From: Cristatella mucedo
Lineage: Eukaryota > Bryozoa > Phylactolaemata > Cristatellidae
Reading direction: 5' to 3'
Length of the DNA stretch: 64,000 nucleotides
Assembly (NCBI GenBank): GCA_009760855.2
Contig: WPIO01000256.1
Coordinates: 62,001-126,000, forward strand
The notes beneath the pieces were generated by a model, which was given only the letters and a program-made list of their open reading frames with translations, searched no databases and had not been told where the DNA came from. Positions 54,474 to 64,000 of this stretch are shown in pieces. Within the stretch, counting starts at the first letter, position 1. Each line of letters starts with the position of its first letter. The position numbers and the translations under genes were made by a program.

Positions 54474-54884
54474 GTGAGTCACCGATAATTGAGACCCGGC
54501 GAATAAACGTTGTGTGTTGAATCCAGGTGAAAATTAAATAAAGTATTGGCGAGTATCCGGTTTGTGAGCCCTGGTGAGTATCCGACCAGACAAACTATGT
54601 AAGACTTCGAAGAATGAGACCTGGTGAGTCCTCAATGAATCGGCCAGGTGAATCGGTTTTTAATTAATTATCAGTAATCGATTACTATTAAATTCATCGT
54701 ATCTTTGCATATGACAAGGCTAGAACACTAGGAGTTAGTGAATGTCACCCAGAGAGTCTTCTGGGCCTAGCTAATAGCTAAAGCTGAGGCGGCCGGACAT
54801 CCCATAGCCAACATACTTCATCTAAGGAAACTAAAAGAAATTGTGAAGCATAGCTGAGTCATGAAGGTAATCGAGGAAGTGAGT

Positions 54885-57590
54885 AATAATATTCTTTTAT
54901 TGCATTTGCACAGCAGATACCTCCGATACCTCAATCTTTTTCTAGGCACTTCGCATGTGATGCAAAGGAACCAGATCGTACTATTAGTGGTAGCATGCAC
55001 GACAAAGAACGCTCGGTATTTTTTGGATAACATAGTTGGAGGCGACATTCACTGATTCAATGTGTGCTTCATTGTTAGTGGTAGTGCGCCTCAGCATGAA
55101 TTCGAACAAGCAAGAAAAATCAATATTACCCAAAAAATACTAAACTGATGCATGTAAGGCTATTTTTAAATGTCGTCAACACTGGGTATAACGTGACGTT
55201 TGTTCGGGTGGGTTCCAGAATTTCTCTGCATACCAACAAATGGCTCAGTCTCTATAGGATTTCAGGTTTGGAAGAGGTTTAAGTAAACGGCTGAAGACAA
55301 AAAAGTTGGGAACAATGCTTCTCATAATTTGGAGGAATTTTCAATGGGGAAGTTGGAGTTGAATAATTAAGGAATCTATGAGTGTTTGACAGAACATTGA
55401 AGTCTGTGGTCTGCTTATTAAAGAAAAACTGCAGGTAGAAAAAATTGGTATGACAGGGCACCTGCAATGCTTGCGACATAATATCATAGCTGCAAAACTG
55501 TGGGATCACTGCCAAAACCTAATTGCATTTGGCTAGAGCTCGGCAAGCACAATTAATAATAATAGTAATGGTAAACCTAATAAAGTGCACTCAGAAAAAA
55601 TCAATCTCTTTCGAGGTGCTTTATACTTGCAGCAAAGGACACAAGATCCAATGGTGAGTGGTATCATGGTGGATAAACAACATGAATAACCTGCTTAGGG
55701 TTGACATGTACAGGGTCAGCATGCAAGTGTAGTTAGTGGCGGCATGCACAGTGTCAGCAAGCATAAGAACATAAAGAAGGAATCACAGGTACCCAGTAAA
55801 TGCCGTCATGCACAGGTGCGTTTTTAATTTCTTTTTAAATGTGGGCAGGTCAGGGCAAAAGTCGGGAATGAGTTCCAGGCTTTGGGAGCATACGAACTAA
55901 AGGCATGGTCGCCAAAGAATTTTAGGTTTGTGCGAGGTATAAGTAAACAGCTAGTTTCCGAAAAGCCGGTGGTACGGTGCTTGGCCTGGAGAGGGGGGGG
56001 GGGGTAGACCTGATAGTTAGGCTGGAGCCAAAGAATCAGGGGACCTAAAAGCGAGCTACAAGACCTTGAAGTCGGGTCTCCCACTGAGATAAAACCTGAA
56101 CCATTACAGAGCAATGTCAGTGATGCCAAGGCAAATAAGATGAGCTCAAGAAGAACTTGGCCATTGCTAGTATGAAAAGCTGCCGAAAGATCGAGCACAA
56201 CTAGCAGAGATACTCTACCCATGTCTGCATTCCGAAGTTGGTCGTTGTACACCCGAAGCAATGATGACGCTGTGGAGTGATTAGCTCTAAGGCCAGACTG
56301 GAACTTACTAGCAAGGTTTGAAGTTTTAATGTATGAGTTAATCTGCCACGACTCTTTCTAGTGTCTTTGATAGGAATAGTAGAATGGAGAGCTGGCGTTA
56401 GTTGCTCAAGTTCTCTTGGTCTTTTATCGCTCTCTTAAGTAGTGGCCCGACTACAGTTTTTTTTAAAGATACTGGGTAATGACCCAAGACTAATGACGTG
56501 TTAATGATACTAGTTAGGCAGTTATGGCAGCAGCAGATCTATGCAAAGTAGGAGCAGGACAGTGGGAATATGGTTCAAAGTACTTGTTGTCTCCTTTGAT
56601 TTGGATACAAACTTCAGGACGAGGTCAGTAGTGATATGCTTGAATGCAAACAATGAGGTGCTGCAAGGAATCTAGGAACAGCATTCTAGGGAGGGTGGTG
56701 CCATCGCGAAGATGGACTTCGTAATCCTGACTATGTTTTTATAGAAGCTAGACTTGGCCTTCGATAGGATCGAGTGGTACGACATACATTAGTCATCGTA
56801 TACCAGTCGATGGAAAGTGATTACTGATCTTGTATATGCTTTTTTAAGCTTGCACTTAATAGACCTAGCTAGTTTAATGTCTGCAGTGAACCACTTGCCG
56901 TCTGGAAGAGGCGCTCAATGTGCTTAGTCAGAGGTGGTAACTGGTAGAGCGTAGCAGCTAGTGTCGTGTCGTAACTACCTACCAATTAAGATAGAGCAGA
57001 GGGTACTGAGCAGCAGAGGCGAGGCAGATATTCTCACACGGACAGCATCGATGTCAAGGGTCTTTAGGTTTCGCGATTCACAAGTGAAGTTACAGGAGGA
57101 GGAGGAGGAGGGCACACATTGTAGACTGAGTTAGATCTGCATCTGGTCAGATGAACACGTTTGGTTAATAATTGGTGATAACAAATTGCAGTTGAGTGGA
57201 ATATTGTCGTCGAGTGTGTGACCCTTGATGTGAGAAGGCCATGGACATGAACCACAAGAGACAACGAGTCAGTCAATGCACACAATTCAGTGCTGAAGCC
57301 GTCAGATAAGTTATCAAAGTGAACTTTGAAATTACCCATACGAGGAAGGATCGATTTCTTGCAAACAGAATCAAAATGAGATTAGAGAAATCTGAGATAA
57401 AGGATGATTTTCTACCCGGTGGGCGACGAACTACTGCCACCATCGCTGGCCCTTTTTCTAGTGAAATCAAGACGATCGATTCTAAAGACTGCTTCGAGGG
57501 TACTGCAAATTGCTTGAAGTTGAATTTCTAGAGCGCCTTAAAAATAGCGACTCCACGTCCAGTTCTGACTGATCTAGAGGTGTGAAAGGA
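54885..57590 (-). mobile_element. LINE-A copies within duplication copy 2
   Basis: Counterparts of 45,400-48,110: an old remnant (54,885-55,540) and the long copy (55,555-57,590) with RT (55,824-56,261) and endonuclease remnants (57,064-57,470, for example GNFKVHFDNLSDGFSTEL). Identity with copy 1 is very high in this stretch. Confidence 0.8.
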
Positions 57591-58269
57591 TGAGAAATCA
57601 GTCCAGGTAGCATATTTATTTGTTAGTTTCTGAAATAAAGATGGGGTGTTGTATGTGCTTGTAGCAATTCAAAAATAGCATCCACGTCTATTCTTGCCAG
57701 ATTTTTACTCGTGTTACAAATGTCATAATAGTGGGCAGAGTATTGGGACATTAATTGAAGTGCCGTTCAGAGAAAAAAATCTTTTCTAGGGGAATTACAT
57801 TAGTTGCAAATTGAAGGAATATGACATGGTTGTTGTAATCATGCTCAACAACTCGAAACAGAACATGCCTAAAGGTGACATGCACCGTGTCAACATGCAG
57901 CTATGGATTAAGGCGTCTTGCAGAGTCTCAGCATGCACAGGCACACAAAGGCTAAATCACATTTTAGGTTGCGACTGGGAGCCGTTGCAGGTCGGCTAGA
58001 AGTAGTATAAAGTGGTGAATGAGACGCTCACGACCTGTAAGGATAGCTAGAGAGTTGTGCACGAGCTGTATGCTCCCGATTACACCATTGGGTAGACCAG
58101 CAAGCGATGAGTAACAGAAGTCGAGACTGTTTGAAGCAAGTGCATGGACCAATTTAGATGTGGTATTCCTGTCTAAGCAGAGGTTAGGCAATGTTATGTT
58201 GCTGAAAGTAGGCAGACTTGATTGTGCAGTTGATGTGGCCGTCTAAAACCAGGTTACTTTGGAAGATGG

Positions 58270-58312
58270 CACACACACACACGCACGCACGCACGCAAGC
58301 ACGCACGCACTA
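58270..58312. repeat. (AC)n/(ACGC)n microsatellite
   Basis: acacacacacacgcacgcac and further acgc units inside LINE-A sequence. Confidence 0.9.
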
Positions 58313-58687
58313 ACACACCATCAGAAACATATTTCCTGTTGATTAAATAGGAGATATGCTGGCAGTGCAGATTTCAAGCGTTTGCCTTTCTTATTTCTGG
58401 ATCGCTATCGGTTGGCCCGTTATTGGTAAGTTGGTTTTATCAGAATATAATTTAAGAAAGTGTGCTGCCCTCAATGTTAGGATGCTTTCAATAAATGAGC
58501 CAGGGAGTTAAGAGAATTCGACAAGCTAGAAGGCTGACAGAGGTAAAAGAAAAGGTACAGCTGAGTGTCTTCTGCATAGAAGGTATAATATAGATTGTGG
58601 TTTTCAGTCACATCAGCCAGATAAACCGTGTATAAAACGTATAAAGAACTGGACCCAGCACAGAACCCGAGGTAGAAAGTAAAAAAA

Positions 58688-58856
58688 TACTGGCTGATTT
58701 AACAGCCTATTTCGCAATGCTGCAGAAGGACCTTGAAATTATTACCCCTGCTTGCAGGGGTAATAAAGGACCGCCCACCCTGAAACGCTCGAACGTTTGA
58801 CTTCGGGACCGAGGTCGTGAAAAACAACCGCCTTACCTAGTAGGCCATCCTGGCCC
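58688..58856 (-). mobile_element. SINE-B
   Basis: tggctgatttaacagcctat (tail), stem around cccctgcttgcaggggtaat, diverged B box (acgctcgaacgtttgac), and ccttacctagtaggcca (A-box region). Minus orientation. Confidence 0.75.
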
Positions 58857-59699
58857 ACACAGGTAACCCATACTTCAGCGGTTCCTGGGATGATCTGTTT
58901 TCATTCGCATTGGTACTCTTGAGTATCTCATTTTCGATACAACCTGAACCATGCAGGGCCAGTGACGACAGTGCGAGATGGGAAGTCCTCAAGAAGGACT
59001 TGGTAATCGATATAACAAAACCGTCATAAACACGAGCACAACAAGTATAGTTATGCTACCCCTTTCTCTATTCATTATTAGGTAGTTGCACAACCAAAGC
59101 AATGCTGATTCTATGGAGTAATTAGCTCTAAAGCCAGACTGGAACTTACTAGCAAGGTTTGAAGTTTCAATATATGAGTTCAGCTGGTCCGCCACATCCC
59201 GTTCCAGTGTCTTTGATAGGAATAGTAGAATGGAGACTGGCGATAGTTGCTTAAGTTCTCTAGTTCTAGTGTAGCTTACTTGAGAAGTGGCCTGACTACA
59301 GCTTTTTCTGAAAGCTGCTGGAACATGACCTGAGGCTTATCACATATTATTGATAATAGTTATGCACGGCAACAGCAGATCAATGTAACGTAGGAGCAGG
59401 ACAGCGGGAATAGCATCACAAGCACTTGTCGTCTTCTTTGATTTGGGTATGAACTTCAGGGTGAGATCACTAGTGACCTGCTTAAATGTAGACGTTGAGG
59501 TGCAGCCTGGAATCAAGGCACAGAATTCTAGGGGGAATACTGATATCGTAGGAATGGACTACCTGATCTTGTTTATCTTCTGGACAGAGGAGGTAGATAA
59601 GCGACTGGCTAGATCGTCACAGGGATAATTAGATAAAGAGCTAATCCGGGAGTGGTTGAGGAAATGGTTGATCGTCGACATCATCTCACGGGCCATCAT

Positions 59700-60990
59700 T
59701 TGAATCGGTTGCAATCAGGTCTTCGTCAAAGAAAATGCCTCTCATTGTTGTGATATATCGGCCTCCTGGCTGTGTAAACTTGTTTATCGAGGGGTTTTCA
59801 GACCTTCTCACTAAAATATTTGTGTGTGACCGGCCGAAATTGTAGGAGACTTCAATATTAACATTTACAACGCTGACAACAACCAGGTCCGCCTATTTAT
59901 TGACTCTCTGGAGATTCTTTGGTTTAGTCCATCATGCTAATCATGCCACCCACGTCGGTGGCCCTATTCTAGATCTCGTGATCACTAAGAATGTCCTCCT
60001 CACTGACCTTGTGGTGTACCGCCTGACTCTCTCAGATCATTGTTTGGTCTCGTTTGCTATTACTGCTCCCTTGTACGAACAGGGTGATGTTGAACCTGTC
60101 AAGCGACGTAACTTAAATAGCATTGACAAAGATATTTTTGAAATCGGTTTGTGATGCAGGTCTTCTTGATCTGCACCCAGACTCGACCAACAGCCTCGAT
60201 ACCCTCACTGATGCAGTGAACATGACACTCAGCAGTGCTCTTGACAAGCATGCTCATGTTAATTCTGTTCGTATACAGAGTCTTCAAGATTTCTTTCAGT
60301 TTACAAAAAACTTGCACCATGTTAGGCACTGACTTTAACGTCGTTTCACGAAAACGGGTTCTGATGCACATCTAGTCCATTTCAGCGACTTTCGTCGGGT
60401 TTATACTCGAAAGCTTAAAAAACCAGGGATTCTTTTTTTCATCCAAAAGCTGAATTCCTGTCAGTCGCACCCTAAACAGGTTTACAAGACAGTAAACCAT
60501 TTACTGGCCAATGCTGAGACGTCTGATTCCCCAGATATTGAGGACTCAGCCGAAAAGTGTTTAGCCTTCTTTGCTGAAAATATGTGCACATTCGTGCCTC
60601 TATTAAGCCCCATCCGACTAAAGCAATGGCGGTTCCACAACCTGTAACTTTCCTTAAAAGGTTCTCCGATGTTTCTGCATGCGATGTGGCTACCTTAATA
60701 AGGTCTAGCAAAAAGAGCTCGTCTCCTGAAGACCCGATACCTTCATCTCTGCGGTCTTCACTAGCAGACCAACTTAGCCCTGCCGTAACCGAGATTTGTA
60801 ATGCTTCTTTGGGAAAAGGGGTCATCAAGGCCTTCAAATCGGCAATCGTTAGACCTATACTTAAAAATCCTGGATCAGACACAGAAGTCCTTGTTAACTA
60901 TCACCCAGTTTTCCTTCTTTCTTTCTCGTCAAAGATTCAAAATAGTGGCACAGACACAAGAAACATGCAACAATATAGTACCAAGGATCG
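59700..60990 (+). mobile_element. LINE-B, endonuclease end to RT start
   Basis: 59,900-60,154 carries the C-terminal endonuclease motifs (HVGGPILDLVITKN and LTLSDHCLVSFAI, with the catalytic SDH). 60,584-60,994 carries the pre-RT block (SSPEDPIPSSLRSSLADQLS, FKSAIVRPILKNPG). It is broken in between and stops before the RT core. It matches LINE-B at 15,664-16,400 and supplies the endonuclease part missing there. Confidence 0.85.
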
Positions 60991-61068
60991 TTGACGAAAT
61001 TCTGAAAATGCAAGAGCCTATCCAAACGTGGTTACTATGTTAGCAGCCAAACAAGACGTCTTATTTAA

Positions 61069-61287
61069 GGGATTAAACATATATTAACTCAGTCTGTTGT
61101 TGGCCAGCTGCTAGAGCTATACCAAAAGGGACGGTTGCTACTAATGATGGAGAAAGGTCTTGTCAACGATTACATACTTGGCGAGTTCAAAGCTAAATCC
61201 ATTCATCTCGGAGTAAAAATTGAGGAAAAAGACTTGGAGCAGTGCCATAATGAGCTTGGAGGCTTGCAAGTGTATTTTTTACCGTAG
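61069..61287 (+). other. Candidate host exon, unassigned
   Basis: Open frame between stops reading SVVGQLLELYQKGRLLLMME, KGLVNDYILGEFKAK and IEEKDLEQCHNELGGLQ. Composition is like a real helical protein and it belongs to no repeat here. A possible acceptor (aactcag, 61,092) exists, but the only donor candidate (gtgtat, 61,270) is weak, and the phase does not fit the CARD and LRR exons. It may be the remnant of another exon. Confidence 0.35.
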
Positions 61288-61572
61288 CCAATGAAACGGC
61301 TCTTAATGAAGGCAGTATGAGCTCATCGGATTATTTTAGTTGTGCAATCTGGGTGTCAGCACACCATGACCGAACAAGGAGCTCAGCCTGCCTGGGTTCG
61401 TGTCTTCTTTACTCATCTGTCTCTCCCCTATCTCATTATCTTAGTGGCTCGTTGTCTCACTATAAGGCTGACTTTGTAGAACATCTTTAAAAAAAGTTTG
61501 CCAAATTGTGTTATCTAGTGGCCAGCTGACGAGCTACTCATACTTTTTACCTCTTCAACTGCATTATTTTAG

Positions 61573-61805
61573 AAATTGAGGCTAATTATCCGAAAGATAC
61601 GACCTCTGACCTCTCTGATAAGAGACTTGGCAGAATACCGGACTCCTGGCTGGTGGACGCCTCATCACGTTTAGAGTTGGATTTGAGTCAGATCAGTGGC
61701 ATTAATTTTGCTCAGGACCTTCGAAATTTTGTGAATGTTACACGTCTGTCTCTACGAGACTGTGGGCTATCTGAGCTGTCGGCTGGACTATCTGATCTTA
61801 CAAAG
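61573..61805 (+). CDS. CARD-LRR gene, LRR exon
   Basis: 233 bp. Acceptor after a pyrimidine tract (cctcttcaactgcattattttag), donor gtgagt. Enters in phase 1 and leaves in phase 0. Encodes DLSDKRLGRIPDSWL, SSRLELDLSQISGIN, and VTRLSLRDCGLSELSAGLSD LTK in LRR register (LxxLxLxxCxLxxL). Two or three leucine-rich repeats start here; the next exon would lie further right, and I see no further LRR before 64,000. CARD then LRR suggests a sensor or adaptor of innate immunity; a Roco-type or LRR-only architecture is equally open. Confidence 0.7.
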
Positions 61806-61933
61806 GTGAGTGCTCAAGCTCTTTGTCTAATCAGACAGCAGTCACCATCAGCATCTGCTTAGTCCTAGTCAGCCATGACTGTACCATATACCGTAATGTT
61901 AAAAAACCACCATACAAGAATTTATTTATTTTG

Positions 61934-62060
61934 GGGCAGTATTGGCACACTAGGTGAGGCAGTTTCTTTTCACGACCTTGGTTCCGAAGTCGTGGGTTCG
62001 AATCCTGCGGTGGGCAATAATTTATGCCACTGCAAGTGGTGATGATATCATTCATTTTAT
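61934..62060 (+). mobile_element. SINE-B, 3'-truncated
   Basis: cagtattggcacactaggtg, gtgggttcgaatcctgcgg (good B box) and gccactgcaagtggtg, ending before the usual tail. Lies in the intron after the LRR exon. Confidence 0.8.
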
Positions 62061-62177
62061 ATAATTCTTAAAAATAATGATATGTTTTCTAGCTGTGCCC
62101 TTCCACAGAATTGAGACTTATTGCTCCATTTGCTTTCAGTGGTTTTGACGATTGTCTTTGCCTTCAGATATTCAATA

Positions 62178-62550
62178 ATAATAATAAGGATAATACATTT
62201 GTAGAGTGCTCTCTGATAGCTTACTCTTTTACCAGGCACTTTACAGATGCTCTAAAGAAAGCATGACCACATGATTACTGGTAACATGGGCAACTCGATA
62301 AAGCCTAATATCCCTAGAAAAGACATGTACTGGGTCAACATGTAGAAATAGTCAGAAGCAGCAGGCACAGTGTCAGCATGCTTTGGCTCACAACGGACGA
62401 ATCGCATGGACAAACTAAGAGCCATAATAAACAGATTTGCTTTAGCTTCGCATACATTTTGTCCGTCAGGGATAGCTTGACATCATTTGGGAGTAAGTTT
62501 CAAAGGCTTCAGTTCAATTAAAGGCTTTCAGTTAGAGGCAGCTTGGTGAG
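62178..62550 (-). mobile_element. LINE-A-like 3' UTR, diverged
   Basis: (AAT)n, agagtgctctctgatagc, ccaggcactttacag and a cagtgtcagcatg block, minus orientation. Confidence 0.65.
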
Positions 62551-62559
62551 AGCTTTGCA

Positions 62560-63330
62560 ATCGCCACGTCACACCACCTCTCTCTAACCTGCACTGGCTC
62601 AAAATCAAGCAGGGCATTGACTTCACGTTCGTGTCACTTACTTTTACCACCCCTGATTCTCTGGTTTCCGCCTACCTATCAGAACCTCTCCCACAGTAAG
62701 TGAATCATACAACTCTTTGTTGTAAGTGGAGTCGTTTAGTCACACCTCATAGGAGCCTCAAAACCATTTGTGACCATGCCTATAGTTAGTGCAGTCCTAA
62801 GTCCTGGACGTCACTACCTAAGCTCGGCACATCGTCCCATTATGACACGCACGAAGAAGCTAAAAACGCACCTGTTTAACTCAGCATTTGGCAGATCTAT
62901 GTGATCAGTTCTTCGTGTGCTTACTCAATGCCTGCCACTTGAGGATATTGCTACCATGCACTTGGCAATGCTTTTCATGTAGCATTTGTAAATTACCTAG
63001 AAAGGGATGCAGTTCTCTTTAATAGCTAACGTTTATTTACTCGTTGCTTAAAGAGCTGCTAATATCCTGATTGCAATATTAATCTGGCCTTAATAAATGC
63101 TGACTAACCTAACGTTAAAATATCTCTGATGATTTGTTATTTATATTCGTTCTAAAACGAGGGCCAAATTAGTGTGACAATCTTTCTGAATTTCTCAACG
63201 TTTCAGCTAGAATTTAATTTCCAAATTGACTTTTAATTGCTCAACTACCTCAGCTCTGCAGTCACGACTGCCTACTTTCGGCAACATAACCTCACTAAAA
63301 GTCGTGTTTGCTTACACAAGGGCACTACAT
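62560..63330 (+). mobile_element. LINE-A-like C-terminal RT remnants
   Basis: cacctctctctaacctgcac and tggctcaaaatcaagcaggg (the LLxxLHWL..KQ codons) to a UTR near 63,030, then another scrap at 63,240-63,330 (ctactttcggcaacataacc). No frame above 60 codons. Confidence 0.6.
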
Positions 63331-63344
63331 CTGAATAGGGAAAT

Positions 63345-64000
63345 ACATTGTAGTGTAATGTATCTCCGTCGTTAACTCCACAAAATCATAAAGACCATGT
63401 GGGTGTTACGCACGAGAGTTTTGTATAGCTCACTCATAGCCTAAGCAGCTTTCCGCACACATTAGGTTGCCAACAGACTTCGTCTCACGCAACAAAGATA
63501 TAGTCGAAAGCATTGCTGAGTCAGGAGAGCCGTTGAGGTAGTCAGTAGCACCGAAGTAGCAGCTCAGGATCGCTGAAAAGCATGAGCCATAGTCGGCAGT
63601 AGAAGAGTAGTTGTCGTTGCCTTAGAATTGTGGAAGCGAGTTCCAAAGTCTGGAACCTGCAGAGCTAAAGCTTTTGCTGGCAACGGTCTTTAAGCGGAGG
63701 AATGGGACAGCTAATTTATTGTCCACACAGGACCTTAGGGCGCGAACAGGCTGAAACTGATGCAGCAGTTTAGCTCGGTAAGAAGGAGCCAAGCCGTGGT
63801 GGGCCTTATGGGTCAGCGTTAGAACCTTGCTCTGAATCCGTTGGCTAACCGGCATCCATCCATCTTTTAGCGAAGGAGACACGTGCTCAAACTCCTGGTT
63901 TTTGAAGACTAGCCTTGCAGCCATATTCATAGTCAGCTGCAGTGGCCTAATCACTTTTTTGGTGGCCCAGCCAAAAGGGAATTACAATAATCAAGCCAAG
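63345..64000 (-). mobile_element. LINE-B 3' part, running off the window
   Basis: Minus strand: tgtaatgtatctccgtcg, 3' UTR, then C-terminal RT codons (63,954-63,622: AARLVFKNQEFEHVSPSLKD, SKVLTLTHKAHHGLAPSYRA). It continues beyond the right edge. Confidence 0.88.

Larger units (their letters stand above)
50942..57640 (+). repeat. Large tandem duplication, copy 2 (CARD exons)
   Basis: Counterpart of 41,404-48,150. It lacks the two copy-1-specific LINE-A insertions and has extra sequence at about 52,680-53,190. Both CARD exons are present with intact frames. Confidence 0.9.
57950..59640 (-). mobile_element. LINE-A-like copy, decayed, with SINE-B inside
   Basis: Minus strand: C-terminal RT codons (58,191-57,964, DRNTTSKLVHALASNSLDFC), RT middle (58,330-58,680), then after a SINE-B the RT start (59,195-58,989, ASKFQSGFRANYSIESALL) and its upstream part to about 59,640. 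Many stops. Contains an (AC)n run at 58,270-58,312. Confidence 0.75.

Noticed and set aside
57064-57339. Poly-proline-containing frame (CPPPPPPV).
   Set aside because: A GGA microsatellite inside LINE-A endonuclease sequence read on the minus strand.

Overview
This window is eukaryotic, metazoan-type genomic DNA, very probably from an invertebrate. The evidence is host-like exons bounded by GT-AG splice sites, tRNA-headed SINEs, many 5'-truncated copies of two L2/CR1-like LINE families, a hAT DNA transposon, and virus-derived genes of a kind known from invertebrate genomes. No bacterial operons, ribosome binding sites, CRISPR arrays or functional RNA genes are seen. The phylum cannot be fixed from this sequence.

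Names used here: LINE-A ends in a stem-forming tail (gcgcc...gggcgct) plus (ATT)n. LINE-B ends in gctatacaaaactctcc... plus (ATTAC)n. SINE-A and SINE-B are two tRNA-headed SINE families. Repeat C is a dispersed sequence that also fills the first intron of the host gene.

Layout. 0-4.2 kb: a LINE-A reverse transcriptase ORF, then repeat fragments. 4.2-9.9 kb: an inverted copy of repeat C, then two ~730 bp arms in opposite orientation around a gypsy-like integrase remnant and nested LINEs. 10.8-18 kb: LINE-A and LINE-B copies, a probable solo LTR, SINEs, and the best LINE-B copy (15.6-17.96 kb). 18.7-19.5 kb: a decayed NHL/beta-propeller-like gene. 21.4-29.8 kb: a decayed virus-like element encoding a double-jelly-roll-type capsid protein, minor structural proteins, a packaging ATPase and a small CxxC protein, broken by a LINE-A, a LINE-B tail, a SINE-A and a fragment of a SMYD-family gene. 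29.8-33.55 kb: a hAT transposon of the ZBED/GTF2IRD2 type, carrying a LINE-A insertion.

33.6-61.8 kb holds what I read as the one real host gene, on the plus strand: a CARD-LRR protein. A start-codon exon and a 42 bp second exon (each present twice), a two-exon CARD (present twice) and an LRR exon all have splice signals and mutually compatible phases. The CARD exon pair is a symmetric phase 1-1 module, so its tandem duplication could give one transcript with two CARDs. The gene sits in two nested tandem duplications (about 33.6/37.75 kb and 41.4/50.9 kb), and both show sharply uneven identity along their length, as expected from gene conversion or repeated rounds of duplication. The rest of this half is LINE and SINE insertions, some of which post-date the duplications. 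62-64 kb is LINE debris.
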